Below are positions 1 through 7,884 of a stretch of DNA of 13,418 nucleotides, one piece after another. The notes under the pieces were generated by a model. The model made no database searches. It was given only the letters and a program-made list of their open reading frames with translations, and was not told where the DNA came from. The stretch lies in NCBI GenBank assembly GCA_947246775.1, contig CAMXTM010000023.1, forward strand, positions 1 through 13,418, given 5' to 3'. Position 1 is the first letter of the stretch, and each line of letters begins with the position of its first letter. This DNA is from an uncultured Clostridium sp. (GTDB taxonomy: Bacteria > Bacillota > Clostridia > Lachnospirales > Anaerotignaceae). The position numbers and the translations under genes are program-made.

Positions 1-555
1 TACCAGTATAATGCTTTTTTCATCTACTGCTGTAACAAAGTCTTTTGTCTTTGCTGGGAATATACTCCTAACAATCTCTACTACATTCATTTCTTTATCA
101 ATGTTTGTCTCAATTAAATAAACAATTCTTCTAATATTATTTTCAATATGCAGTTTCTTTGCTCTACTATAAATATCTACCAAAAGCAAATTGTCCAAAA
201 GGAGATTCTTAATAAAATTATCTTTATCATATCTCTCCTTATATGCTACCAACAGGCTCTGTATCTGGAAAGCTGCTATTTTTCCAATCTTATAGCCTTC
301 CTCATCTTCCCCTTTGACCTGTATAACATATTCTGGTACTCCATTGTCATAAATCTTAAAATACTGATAACCCAATATCAATTGGCTCTCTGCTTGAGAA
401 CTGACAAAATTCTCTACTGTCTCAATCTGTCTACCAATCATATTTTCTTCTGTTGTTGCAATCACTTTACCTTCTTTTTCCACAACGCTAAGTTCTTTTC
501 TTGTAATGTTCTTTAACCCGTCAATGGTATTCTGCAAAATCTGATTTGAAATCAT
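1..555 (-). CDS. CdaR-like (sugar diacid) transcriptional regulator, N-terminal part
   Basis: I read an open frame on the minus strand from an ATG at 555-553 to the window edge: 185 codons without a stop, beginning MISNQILQNTIDGLKNITRK. A GAGGTGAGG ribosome binding site lies just upstream. The first ~130 residues resemble the sugar-diacid recognition domain of CdaR-type regulators, with the family-like stretch IGKIAAFQIQSLLVAYKERY followed by DKDNFIKNLLLDNLLL. From about residue 145 (RRIVYLIETN) a GGDEF-like CdaR middle domain appears to begin. The C-terminal PucR-type helix-turn-helix, which would bind DNA, must lie outside the window. In this family the N-terminal domain senses a small organic acid and the protein controls carbohydrate or organic-acid genes. 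The ligand and targets here are unknown. The family call is from remembered sequence patterns. Confidence 0.8.
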   Translation of the reverse strand, partial: MISNQILQNTIDGLKNITRKELSVVEKEGKVIATTEENMIGRQIETVENFVSSQAESQLILGYQYFKIYDNGVPEYVIQVKGEDEEGYKIGKIAAFQIQSLLVAYKERYDKDNFIKNLLLDNLLLVDIYSRAKKLHIENNIRRIVYLIETNIDKEMNVVEIVRSIFPAKTKDFVTAVDEKSIILV

Positions 556-615
556 TATCCTCACCTCGAAATTGTATGTGTTCTGTCCTCTACGTGCCAT
601 TTTGTTTTTGGTTAT

Positions 616-648
616 GAAACGTACGCCGAATCCTTTTATACGAGTTTC
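616..648 (-). promoter_or_regulatory. imperfect inverted repeat upstream of the CdaR-like gene
   Basis: GAAACGTA and TACgaGTTTC form an eight-pair stem with a 2-base bulge, about 60 bp before the regulator's start codon. It could be an operator or part of a transcribed leader. There is no match to a leader class I know, so the role is inference. Confidence 0.2.
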
Positions 649-1175
649 TTTTGTTCATTTCATTCAATAACAAAAATACTATCCTTTTCTCTATTTTATA
701 CTAAAATACCAAAAAAATAAAGAGAAATTTTAAAAAAACATACAATTTTTATATCCCAATAAATTTATAAAAAATCTACCTTTTTTCTACCCCTTTTTTT
801 ATAAAAAACTCTACAAGTGAAATAAAATAACACTTCTTTTTCATTAAAAAATAGTATTTTTAACTAAATTATAAAAATTATTTTTTATTTTATTGATTTA
901 TTACAATTTTTGTTTTTAAAATGTTTGATTATTTTTATAGAATTACCATAAAAATATGTATTTTAGTCATAATATGACAACAATAATGTCCAACAACATA
1001 AACTATTTTTTCTCTTTTTGCCTGCATTATTTTATGGCATACATTAAAAAATTCGTTAAAATAAACAAAAGAATACACTTTACTCATTTTTTTACTTTTT
1101 TCGGCTTTTTGTTTTTTTGTTGTTTAAAATGCTATTGTATATTTTACCATTTTTATATCATTTTCACTTAAATAT

Positions 1176-1194
1176 AATAACAAAAATTGTTATT
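1176..1194. repeat. perfect 8-bp inverted repeat
   Basis: AATAACAA and TTGTTATT are separated by three A residues inside the AT-rich gap. The size and symmetry would suit a dimeric regulator, but such repeats also arise by chance in DNA this AT-rich. Confidence 0.25.
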
Positions 1195-1350
1195 TTGTCA
1201 ATATTTTTTTATATTATTTAAGAATAATATCATTATTATTGTAATAATAAAAAAACAATGTTTCCTTTTTTGTTACTTTTTATATCTATTTAGTAATAAA
1301 TAACAACACAAAACAATAGTCATTATGACATCATTTCTGAATTTTTATAC

Positions 1351-1394
1351 AAAAAAATAGCGTACTCTTTTTTGGTCAATTACGCTATTTTTTA
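1351..1394 (-). terminator. intrinsic terminator of the 148-residue gene
   Basis: AAAAAATAGCGTA and TACGCTATTTTTT pair as a 13-bp stem around a 16-base loop. On the minus strand the stem starts about 10 bases after the stop at 1404 and ends in a run of seven T. The run of A/T on both sides means it could also stop transcription on the plus strand. Confidence 0.8.
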
Positions 1395-1403
1395 TAATCT
1401 ACA

Positions 1404-1850
1404 TTACCAATTCTTTTCCATATCTTCCATCTTTTTTAAACACAATTCAAATGTTTTTATTTTTTCATTTAAAGTTGCTTTTTCTTCTACTGTCGCTGTA
1501 CTATCTCCTTGTACCATTTTTGCCAAATCCAAGCTACGTTTCAACCACTTTTTATATATTTCCCAACTATCTTTTCCATCATTAACAATCGTTACACTAG
1601 TAAAGCCCTTTTTATTCATTTCTTTTGCAATGTTCTCTGCTTCTTCCATAGACCTCGCTTGTTGGTACACATAATACTTTCCTTGCTCATCTCCATTACC
1701 ATTTTTATCTAAATATCTTATCTCTATCAATGTCTTCTCCTCCTTTATTCTTTTATTATAATCATAGACAATCACAGCACAAATTGCAACAGCAAATAAA
1801 TATTTTTTTACTCTATTGCTTTTTAAATTTTGTTGTTGTATCATAAGCAA
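1404..1850 (-). CDS. small membrane-anchored protein of unknown function
   Basis: The reading frame encodes up to 148 residues. One hydrophobic segment (about residues 17-29, YLFAVAICAVIVY) follows a basic stretch (RVKKY), so the protein is probably anchored by an N-terminal membrane helix. The rest is charged and soluble-looking, with EEAENIAKEMNKKGF and a Lys/Glu-rich C-terminal helix (about 120-145), possibly a short coiled coil. The start is uncertain. The TTG at 1850 and the ATG at 1844 lack an obvious ribosome binding site. An internal AAGGAGGAG sits six bases before a TTG at 1730 (codon 41), which would give a soluble protein of about 108 residues starting at IEIRYLDKNGNG. That purine run also simply encodes KEEK, so I keep the longer form. 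The gene is followed by a strong terminator and stands alone. I recognise no family. Confidence 0.6.
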   Translation of the reverse strand: MLMIQQQNLKSNRVKKYLFAVAICAVIVYDYNKRIKEEKTLIEIRYLDKNGNGDEQGKYYVYQQARSMEEAENIAKEMNKKGFTSVTIVNDGKDSWEIYKKWLKRSLDLAKMVQGDSTATVEEKATLNEKIKTFELCLKKMEDMEKNW

Positions 1851-1905
1851 AATATAGATATTTTTTTAACAAAAAGCAATAAAAAGAGTAGAAAGGAAAG
1901 ATAGT

Positions 1906-2811
1906 ATGAAACTAAAAGGAATTATTTTTACAATTATATCTGCTACACTATTTGGCTGTGCGCCCGCTATTATACAAAAAATATATTCCTACGGCGCAAC
2001 TCCAGAAACAGTTACTTTTTTTAGGAACTTTTTTGCAGTACCAATTACATTCCTTATCATTGCATTACAAAAAGGTCACTTAAAACAACTTTGTATTACC
2101 AAAAAGCAACTTTTTTCGATTGCGGTGATTGCTTGTTTTGGTCTTGCCTGTGCTACGTTGACATTAGTTTCTTCCTACCCTTTTATTGGTACTAGCATGG
2201 CTACTACATTACACTTTTTATATCCTGTATTTGTGGCACTGATTTGCTTTTTATTTTTTAAAGAAAAGCTCGGAAAAACAAAAATATTCGCACTTGTACT
2301 ATCTGTTGTGGGTATTTTATTTTTCTTCCAAAAAGGCGGTGGCAGCAATCACATTTATTTAGGCATTTTTTTAAGTGTGATATCTGGTTTAGCAAATGCT
2401 TTTTACATGGTAGGACTAGACAAATTTAATTTAAGAGAAATTCCCTCTATGGTGCTGACTTTTTTTATATCCTCTTTTGCAGCAATGGGTCTACTCCTTT
2501 TTGGTATTTGCACAAACCGTATACACTTTGCCTTACCTCACCAAGCATACTTCTTTATGTTTTTAAACAGTGTGCTAATTGCTTTTATTGCCATTGCTTT
2601 GCTTCAAATTGGTATAAAATACCTCAATGCTACTATGGCAGCAATGCTCAGCCTTTTTGAACCTGTTACAAGTAATGTTATTGGTATCTGCTTTATGGGG
2701 GAAGACATGACAATTAAAAAATTAATAGGCAGTATTATTATACTCATTTCTGCTATGATGATTATCTTATTTGACCATTCCAAAGCGGAACTAGAAAATA
2801 AACAATCATAA
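1906..2811 (+). CDS. EamA/DMT-superfamily transporter
   Basis: This 301-residue protein is almost entirely hydrophobic and shows about ten membrane helices in two halves of five, the usual EamA (drug/metabolite transporter) fold. The first half begins at MKLKGIIFTIISATLFG, with a conserved-type segment around TTLHFLYPVFVALICFLFFKE (about residues 100-120). The second half starts near residue 150 and carries the equivalent LNATMAAMLSLFEPVTSNVIG (about 240-260) and a final helix at 271-288. The short C-terminal tail is charged (HSKAELENKQS). Length and topology are normal for the family. Members export or import small metabolites such as amino acids, and the substrate cannot be told from sequence. 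AGAAAGGAAAG precedes the ATG. The gene is transcribed toward the convergent secreted-protein gene and shares a terminator with it. Confidence 0.88.
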   Translation: MKLKGIIFTIISATLFGCAPAIIQKIYSYGATPETVTFFRNFFAVPITFLIIALQKGHLKQLCITKKQLFSIAVIACFGLACATLTLVSSYPFIGTSMATTLHFLYPVFVALICFLFFKEKLGKTKIFALVLSVVGILFFFQKGGGSNHIYLGIFLSVISGLANAFYMVGLDKFNLREIPSMVLTFFISSFAAMGLLLFGICTNRIHFALPHQAYFFMFLNSVLIAFIAIALLQIGIKYLNATMAAMLSLFEPVTSNVIGICFMGEDMTIKKLIGSIIILISAMMIILFDHSKAELENKQS

Positions 2812-2822
2812 TCCTTAAAAAC

Positions 2823-2855
2823 AGCGTGCCGACTCTCTCGACACGCTACTTTTTA
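2823..2855. terminator. bidirectional intrinsic terminator between convergent genes
   Basis: AGCGTGCCGA (2823-2832) pairs with TCGACACGCT (2838-2847) around a 5-base loop. The single imperfect position is a G-U pair on the minus-strand RNA and an A-C mismatch on the plus-strand RNA. It is flanked by A and T runs and lies between the stop of the EamA gene and the stop of the minus-strand gene at 2853, so it can serve both. Confidence 0.8.
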
Positions 2856-3962
2856 TTCGTCTTCTTTTGTCATTATCCAATTGCCCCCTATTTTTGTAAA
2901 TTCCAATGTTTCTGTATGGTCAAATTCGCCAAAATACAAAAAGTCTACTGTAACATAATATTTTCCATCTTTTTGTTCTAAAAATTTTGCACTATGTGGG
3001 TGACATACTACTGCACCATATCCTCTACTCCCTCTCCGAAGATATAAATTACCATCATATTCTAAAAAATCTTTATTAAACCATTTATTGATTACACTAT
3101 CAGACAAATATTCTCTCAAATAATGTCTTACTTCCTCATTGCTTTTAAAATTATTTACTATATAATAGTCACTTTGGGTTGGGTCTTTAAAATAGTTTCC
3201 CCTTGGCGCTTCTCCTTTTGCGTCATACAACATTGCAGGCAAACCATCACCATTATTATATACTTCTTCACTATCATAAACAGCAAAATAATGTTTTTCC
3301 CAATCTACATCAGCACAAAACATTTCTTCTACACAGTCACTTAATACCTCTATATTTTCTCTTACTTCACTTAAAAAAGCATTATGTTGTTTGCTGCCCA
3401 ATTTGTGAACGATTGGCTTTGCATTGTTATCAGAAAGGCTTACTGTTTTTGTTTTAGCGTCCCATGCCACAGTATAACCAAATTCCTCCGCAACATATTT
3501 TACAGGAACATACACTATTTCTGCATCATCATAAATTGCGGTGCAGTCCATCATAGCAAACCATTCTCCATTCCCTATCACATTTCCATTTTCGTCAGAG
3601 GTTTCCAAAGATACCCAATATGCTGATTCTCCACGTTGAAACGAAACTTCATACTGTGTTAGCCATTCTTTACCATCATCAAAAAAATCATCATAAACAG
3701 CACCATTTTTTACATCATATTTTTTTGAAAATGTCACAATATTTTCTTTTTCATCATATGTCATTTCCGCCCCGATTATCTTTGCCATTTCTTCTATTGG
3801 CACAACAACACGATTATCTCTACTAAAAATAAAAGGCTTATTTTGTACAAACTCTATTTTCTCACCATTTAGTAAAATTGTAACTTCTTGTGCTGCATAC
3901 GCTGTAGTCATAAAACAAAACAGCATAATGATTGTTAAAACATGAATAATATGTTTTTTCAT
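2853..3962 (-). CDS. secreted protein with copper-amine-oxidase-N-type domains
   Basis: This 369-residue protein starts with a clear signal peptide (MKKHIIHVLTIIMLFCFMTT, cleavage probably after AYA at residue 23). Residues about 27-78 (VTILLNGEKIEF...RVVVPIEEMAKIIGAEMTYD) match the beta-rich copper amine oxidase N-terminal domain (PF07833 pattern: ligand or cell-wall associated, no copper chemistry implied). A second copy-like half follows around 150-180 (VYVPVKYVAEEFGYTVAWDA, TVSLSD). The C-terminal third (INKWFNKDFLEYDGNLYLRRGSR ... TLEFTKIGGNWIM split by acidic turns) resembles extracytoplasmic IseA/NTF2-like domains found beside such modules. That last resemblance is weak. AGGAGGG lies seven bases before the ATG. 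The gene is monocistronic. It probably acts at the cell surface, but its precise role is unknown. Confidence 0.75.
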   Translation of the reverse strand: MKKHIIHVLTIIMLFCFMTTAYAAQEVTILLNGEKIEFVQNKPFIFSRDNRVVVPIEEMAKIIGAEMTYDEKENIVTFSKKYDVKNGAVYDDFFDDGKEWLTQYEVSFQRGESAYWVSLETSDENGNVIGNGEWFAMMDCTAIYDDAEIVYVPVKYVAEEFGYTVAWDAKTKTVSLSDNNAKPIVHKLGSKQHNAFLSEVRENIEVLSDCVEEMFCADVDWEKHYFAVYDSEEVYNNGDGLPAMLYDAKGEAPRGNYFKDPTQSDYYIVNNFKSNEEVRHYLREYLSDSVINKWFNKDFLEYDGNLYLRRGSRGYGAVVCHPHSAKFLEQKDGKYYVTVDFLYFGEFDHTETLEFTKIGGNWIMTKEDE

Positions 3963-3990
3963 ATTCTATCCCTCCTTTTTTTGATATAAC

Positions 3991-4017
3991 AAAGAGTGCT
4001 GCCCTGCAACACTCTTT
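3991..4017 (-). terminator. candidate terminator after the isocitrate dehydrogenase gene
   Basis: AAAGAGTG and CACTCTTT form an 8-bp stem, with a possible inner TG/CA pair, directly after the stop at 4026. The T-run following it on the minus strand is short and interrupted, so termination may be leaky toward the next minus-strand gene. Confidence 0.55.
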
Positions 4018-4025
4018 TCTATTTA

Positions 4026-5186
4026 TTATAATTTTTCTATTGTTTCCATAATATAATCTGCAACTTGTGCGGAAGTAGCACCATTAGAGCGTCCTGTTGT
4101 ATACACTTTTCTTTCTGTTTGTGTACAAATGTCAAGTGCTTTTTCCAACTTGTCCGCTTCTGCTTGAAAACCAATATGAGACAGCAGCAATACAACCGCT
4201 CTAATTACGCTACAAGGGTCAGCATAAATATCTCTACCCTCTGCAACCATTCTTGGTGCTGAACCATGAATTGCTTCAAACATAGCATACTTTTTACCAA
4301 TATTAGCACTACCTGCTGTACCAACACCACCTTGGAACTCTGCTGCTTCATCTGTAATAATATCACCATAAAGATTTGGCAATACTACTACTTGGAACTG
4401 TTGACGACGTTTTTCATCTACTAATTTTGCTGTCATAATATCAACGTACCAGTCATCTGCTTCGATACCTTCATACTCTTTTGCAATATTATAAAATACT
4501 TCCAAAAATTTACCATCTGTTGCTTTGATAATATTTGCTTTTGTAACCGCTGTTACTCTTGTCCTTTTATTCTTTTTTGCATACTCAAATGCGGCTCTAA
4601 TAATTCTTTCTGTACCCTCTTGTGTTGCTACTGTAAAGTCAATGTTAATATCTTCATTGACTGCAAAGCCTTTACTACCTAATGTATAAGCACCCTCTGT
4701 GTTTTCTCTATAAAATACCCAATCAATGCCCTGTTCTGGTACTTTTACTGGTCTTACATTAGCAAACAAATCTAATTCTTTTCTCATAGCAACATTTGCA
4801 CTTTCAATATTAGGCCATGGGTCGCCTGCTCTTGGTGTTGTTGTAGGGCCTTTTAAAATAACATCACATTGTTTTAGTTCTTCTACAACATTATCAGGAA
4901 TTGCCTTCATTGCTTCTACTCTTTTTTCTATTGTCAAATCATTTATCATTTTAAATACAACTTTTCCACTTGCTACAGCATCTTTTAACAAAAATTCCAT
5001 AATTCTTTTTGCTTGTGCTGTAATCGCAGGACCAATGCCATCGCCTCCCGCAATGCCAATCACAATTTGGTCTTTTGCTTGATAGTCTACAAAGTCTTTT
5101 TGCTGTTTCATTCTTTCTACTCTTGCCATTTGCTCCTCAAGCAGTTGCCCAAAGCGTTCCTTTGCCTTTTCAATTTGCTCATTCAT
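4026..5186 (-). CDS. isocitrate dehydrogenase (isocitrate/isopropylmalate dehydrogenase family)
   Basis: The 386-residue enzyme would oxidatively decarboxylate isocitrate to 2-oxoglutarate in the cytoplasm. After a charged N-terminal extension (1-38) comes the nucleotide-fold start IVIGIAGGDGIGP (41-53). The substrate segment reads SANVAMRKELDLFANVRP: Ser129, Asn131, Arg135 and Arg145 fit the Ser-x-Asn-x3-Arg pattern of isocitrate dehydrogenases and not the Leu-rich loop of isopropylmalate dehydrogenase. YRENTEG (159-165), Lys216 in VTKAN, NLYGDIITDEA (271-281) and FEAIHGSAP (303-311) supply the remaining active-site and cofactor elements. I cannot decide NAD versus NADP. The start ATG overlaps the upstream stop as ATGA (5186-5183), implying translational coupling, and GAGGAAG lies upstream inside the partner gene. 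The pairing with a Re-citrate synthase-like gene strongly supports the isocitrate assignment. Confidence 0.85.
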   Translation of the reverse strand: MNEQIEKAKERFGQLLEEQMARVERMKQQKDFVDYQAKDQIVIGIAGGDGIGPAITAQAKRIMEFLLKDAVASGKVVFKMINDLTIEKRVEAMKAIPDNVVEELKQCDVILKGPTTTPRAGDPWPNIESANVAMRKELDLFANVRPVKVPEQGIDWVFYRENTEGAYTLGSKGFAVNEDINIDFTVATQEGTERIIRAAFEYAKKNKRTRVTAVTKANIIKATDGKFLEVFYNIAKEYEGIEADDWYVDIMTAKLVDEKRRQQFQVVVLPNLYGDIITDEAAEFQGGVGTAGSANIGKKYAMFEAIHGSAPRMVAEGRDIYADPCSVIRAVVLLLSHIGFQAEADKLEKALDICTQTERKVYTTGRSNGATSAQVADYIMETIEKL

Positions 5187-6595
5187 TTCTTTTCTTCCTC
5201 TCTATGATTTTCTTTACCAGTTTGCTCCATAGCACGTATTGTTACACGCTCCAGTTCCTCATCTGTAATCACTGTCACACGTCCCTCATTATACTGCTCA
5301 TTTACCCACTGATATACTATATTCACAATATCATCTGTCTTTGCTACAGCGTCATCACCTCTCAAATGGAAATATGTATTTATCCAATGAGCAATGCCAC
5401 TTGTTCCAGATGTATTTGAAATCGCAATCCTAACTGGTCTATCTAGTAATTTCTCTGTATCAAATATATTATAAATTTCTTCATTTTTCAATATGCCATC
5501 TGCATGAATACCTGCCCTTGTAACATTAAAGTTTTTACCCACAAATGGTGTCATTGGTGGTATCACATAGCCTAATTCTTTTTCATAATACTCTGCTATT
5601 TCTGTAATGACTCTTGTATCCATACCATCAAGTGTACCTCTAATTTGTGCATATTCCATTACCATAGCCTCTAATGGGGTATTACCTGTTCTTTCTCCTA
5701 TTCCTAGCAAAGAACAATTCACTGTACTTGCTCCATATAGCCAAGCATAAGATGCATTATTGACTGCTCTATAAAAATCATTATGCCCATGCCATTCTAA
5801 CAGCTCCGCAGGTACACCAGCATGATGCCTTAAACCATATATAATACCTGGTACACTTCTTGGTAATACTGCTCCAGGGTAAGTAATGCCATATCCCATT
5901 GTATCGCAAGCCCTAATTTTAACAGGTACGCCTGTTTCGTCCATTAAATTCATTAGCTCCATTGCAAATGGTACGACAAAACCATAAAAGTCTGCTCTTG
6001 TAATATCCTCAAAGTGACATCTTGGACGCACTCCCGTTTCAATACACTCTCTCACAATACCAATATAATGTCCCACAGCCTGATGACGTGTCATGTGCAT
6101 TTTATGGAAAATATGGTAATCAGAACAACTTACCAATATACCTGTCTCTTTTAATCCCAATTCTTTTACTAACTGGAAGTCTTTTTTAGATGCTCTTATC
6201 CAGCTTGTAATCTCTGGAAATTCGTATCCTTTTTCTAAACATTGATATACTGCCTCTTGGTCTTTTCTTGTATACAAAAAAAACTCACTCATACGAATTA
6301 CACCATTTTCACCAGACAGTCTGTGTATCATATCAAATAGTTCTGTAATTTGTTTTACAGTATAGGGTTCTCTTGATTGCTGACCATCTCGAAAGGTTGT
6401 ATCTGTTATCCACAGCTTATTAGGTACGTCCATAGGCACAATTCTATGGTTAAACACTACTTTTGGTATCTCTTCATAGGGAAAATATTCCCGATACAAA
6501 TTGGGGTCTTTTACATCTTGCAATGGATAAGACTGAAACGCACTTTCCAGCAAATTTGTCTTATCACTATACTTAAAGTTATTATATCTAAACAT
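5183..6595 (-). CDS. Re-citrate synthase-like enzyme (isopropylmalate/homocitrate synthase superfamily)
   Basis: The 470-residue protein has the DRE-TIM metallolyase hallmarks: DTTFRDGQQ (65-73) with metal/acid residues, CHFEDITRAD (193-202), the metal-binding HGHND (269-273), GERTGNTPLEA (300-310) and AGIHADG (361-367). The overall pattern, including the N-terminal lead-in PNLYREYFPYEEIPKVVF and IRMSEFFLYT, matches what I remember of clostridial Re-citrate synthases rather than true 2-isopropylmalate synthases, and there is no LeuA-type C-terminal regulatory domain. It should condense acetyl-CoA with oxaloacetate to citrate. The downstream coupled isocitrate dehydrogenase then leads to 2-oxoglutarate. 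No aconitase gene is in the window. AGGAGGT lies six bases before the ATG, and a sigma-A-type promoter sits about 200 bp upstream. Homocitrate synthase activity is the main alternative. Confidence 0.82.
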   Translation of the reverse strand: MFRYNNFKYSDKTNLLESAFQSYPLQDVKDPNLYREYFPYEEIPKVVFNHRIVPMDVPNKLWITDTTFRDGQQSREPYTVKQITELFDMIHRLSGENGVIRMSEFFLYTRKDQEAVYQCLEKGYEFPEITSWIRASKKDFQLVKELGLKETGILVSCSDYHIFHKMHMTRHQAVGHYIGIVRECIETGVRPRCHFEDITRADFYGFVVPFAMELMNLMDETGVPVKIRACDTMGYGITYPGAVLPRSVPGIIYGLRHHAGVPAELLEWHGHNDFYRAVNNASYAWLYGASTVNCSLLGIGERTGNTPLEAMVMEYAQIRGTLDGMDTRVITEIAEYYEKELGYVIPPMTPFVGKNFNVTRAGIHADGILKNEEIYNIFDTEKLLDRPVRIAISNTSGTSGIAHWINTYFHLRGDDAVAKTDDIVNIVYQWVNEQYNEGRVTVITDEELERVTIRAMEQTGKENHREEEKK

Positions 6596-6803
6596 ACTTT
6601 ACCTCCTATATTTTTGTTGCTGTTTCACTTACAATACGCATAAATATTCATTACTTTTCAAATTAACTAAAACAATATACATTATATATACTAATACAAT
6701 AAAACAAAAATACAATCTATACAACTACTTTTTTATTCCATAACAAAATACTTTATTTTACAATTCATTTCTCTATTTTTTACTGTAAATCAAATATTTT
6801 TCT

Positions 6804-6832
6804 ATTTTACACTACATTATAAATTTCGTCAA
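6804..6832 (-). promoter_or_regulatory. sigma-A-type promoter of the citrate synthase-isocitrate dehydrogenase operon
   Basis: On the minus strand TTGACG (6832-6827) and TAAAAT (6809-6804) are separated by 17 bases. Transcription would begin near 6797, leaving an untranslated leader of about 200 nt before the start at 6595. I see no known riboswitch or terminator in that leader. Confidence 0.55.
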
Positions 6833-6928
6833 CACAAGCAATTCAATTTTTTTATGTCCATTATGTTATCACAAAAATAATCTATCATTTCTTTTATTAT
6901 CCTTTTTTTCTTTTGTCTGATTAAAAAT

Positions 6929-6948
6929 ATTTTTGCATATTTTTGCAT
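6929..6948. repeat. tandem 10-bp direct repeat
   Basis: Two perfect copies of ATTTTTGCAT lie head to tail, one helical turn apart, just after the phosphatase stop codon and about 100 bp upstream of the operon promoter at 6804-6832. They could be a protein-binding site or a chance low-complexity repeat. The rest of 6596-6956 is AT-rich, with nothing else I can support. Confidence 0.3.
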
Positions 6949-6956
6949 AATAACAT

Positions 6957-7766
6957 CTATTTACTCTTTTTTAACCCAAATGTAATATCACTCTGTCCCA
7001 TATATTTCGCATACGCTTTTTTACTCTTTACTTGCACAAACTCTATCTCTGGATACCGCAATGCTGTCAAATATCCTCCATAAACACAACCTTGGTCTAT
7101 ATCTACACTACCATTCACAATTTCAGGCTTTTCTGTTACAGTATGCCCATACACAACAAACGCCTTTCCTTTATACTCTAATGCCCAATTTAATCTTTCT
7201 GGCTTTCCATCTTCAAATACACGCCCTGTTGTCTCTCCATACAAGCAAACTTTTTTTACTCCATTACTACATTTGCCCAAAAATTCCTCTCGCCAGCCCC
7301 CATGTACTACTATCAATCTCCTTTTATCTAACACCAAATAATAACATTGACTTTCATAACACTCCATATACATTCTCTTAAAATAATCCCTATCCTCTGA
7401 ATCCATTTTTGTCAGCTCTTTTACTGTGTTTTCCAAACCATGTGAAATATGCACTTTATTACCCAAAAAATAACGATAGAGTTTATTACAATGATTGCCA
7501 TGTATCCAAAAACCACCACCATATTTTACTTGGTTTATCCAAAATTCTAAGCACTTAATATTGGCATATCCCTTATCTGCTACATCTCCTACTGAAATTA
7601 GTTTTCTCCCCTTTGGGTGAACATAAGCATCTTTTCCTTTCTCATATCCTAGTTTTTTCAAAAGTGTCATAAATTCTTCATAGCACCCATGAATATCTCC
7701 TATAATATCAAACTGATTACTTCTAAATTCTAATATTCTAAAATTTCTTTGCATTTTTTCTTTCAT
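6957..7766 (-). CDS. prpE: PrpE-like metallophosphatase (diadenosine tetraphosphatase/protein phosphatase family)
   Basis: The 269-residue protein has the calcineurin-like metallophosphatase motifs in order: GDIHG (23-27), GDVADKG (60-66), GNHC (90-93), VVHGG (153-157) and YGHT (206-209), so all metal-binding His, Asp and Asn positions are kept. GNHCNKLYRY, LYGETTG, NWALEYKGKAFVVYGHT and the ending IDQGCVYGG-x-LTALRYPE match Bacillus PrpE and the related Pnkp phosphatase domain. PrpE hydrolyses symmetrical dinucleoside tetraphosphates and has been linked to spore germination in Bacillus subtilis. Two oddities stand out. The usual phosphate-contacting Arg in GDxxDRG is Lys65, and the usual HAG is HGG. 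There is an N-terminal extension of about 15 residues compared with Bacillus PrpE. No good ribosome binding site precedes the ATG, so a start at Met5 is possible. Confidence 0.8.
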   Translation of the reverse strand: MKEKMQRNFRILEFRSNQFDIIGDIHGCYEEFMTLLKKLGYEKGKDAYVHPKGRKLISVGDVADKGYANIKCLEFWINQVKYGGGFWIHGNHCNKLYRYFLGNKVHISHGLENTVKELTKMDSEDRDYFKRMYMECYESQCYYLVLDKRRLIVVHGGWREEFLGKCSNGVKKVCLYGETTGRVFEDGKPERLNWALEYKGKAFVVYGHTVTEKPEIVNGSVDIDQGCVYGGYLTALRYPEIEFVQVKSKKAYAKYMGQSDITFGLKKSK

Positions 7767-7835
7767 GCCTTATACTGTACACTCCTATCTTTTTTGTCAA
7801 TCATGAAAGGAATCGAATATCATACCCTTTTTGTG

Positions 7836-7844
7836 CATATATTA
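7836..7844 (+). promoter_or_regulatory. weak sporulation-sigma-like -10 element
   Basis: CATATATTA fits the CATAnnnTA pattern of sigma-K type -10 boxes and partly that of sigma-E. It sits about 40 bases before the start of the 56-residue gene, and no sigma-A -35 is well placed. The motif is short and AT-rich, so a chance match is quite possible. Confidence 0.25.
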
Positions 7845-7884
7845 AATTATAGAGAAAACTTTTACTAATTTAAGGAGGAATATT

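Larger units (their letters stand above)
556..1350. other. AT-rich intergenic region without a supported gene
   Basis: About 800 bases upstream of the CdaR-like gene hold no convincing coding region. A 71-codon open frame at 956-1171 has no ribosome binding site and is rich in Phe, Tyr, Cys and Ile, the composition expected of random AT-rich DNA. Two inverted repeats stand out: an imperfect one at 616-648 (GAAAC-GTA pairing with TAC-ga-GTTTC), about 60 bp upstream of the regulator start, and a perfect 8-bp one at 1176-1194 (AATAACAA, 3-base loop, TTGTTATT). Either could be an operator or a leader hairpin. I do not recognise a riboswitch. Confidence 0.5.

Noticed and set aside
148..516. 122-codon plus-strand open frame
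   Set aside because: It is antisense to the CdaR-like gene, whose protein pattern on the minus strand is clear. No ribosome binding site, and its composition is Phe/Tyr/Cys-rich.
616..648. Purine-type riboswitch before the CdaR-like gene, suggested by CTCGTATAA on the minus strand
   Set aside because: The other conserved junction and loop sequences of that class are missing, so only an inverted repeat is reported.
956..1171. 71-codon open frame in the AT-rich gap
   Set aside because: No ribosome binding site, and residue composition typical of translated AT-rich noncoding DNA.
4726..5082. 118-codon plus-strand frame inside the isocitrate dehydrogenase gene
   Set aside because: Shadow of a gene with full family motifs on the other strand; no start signal.
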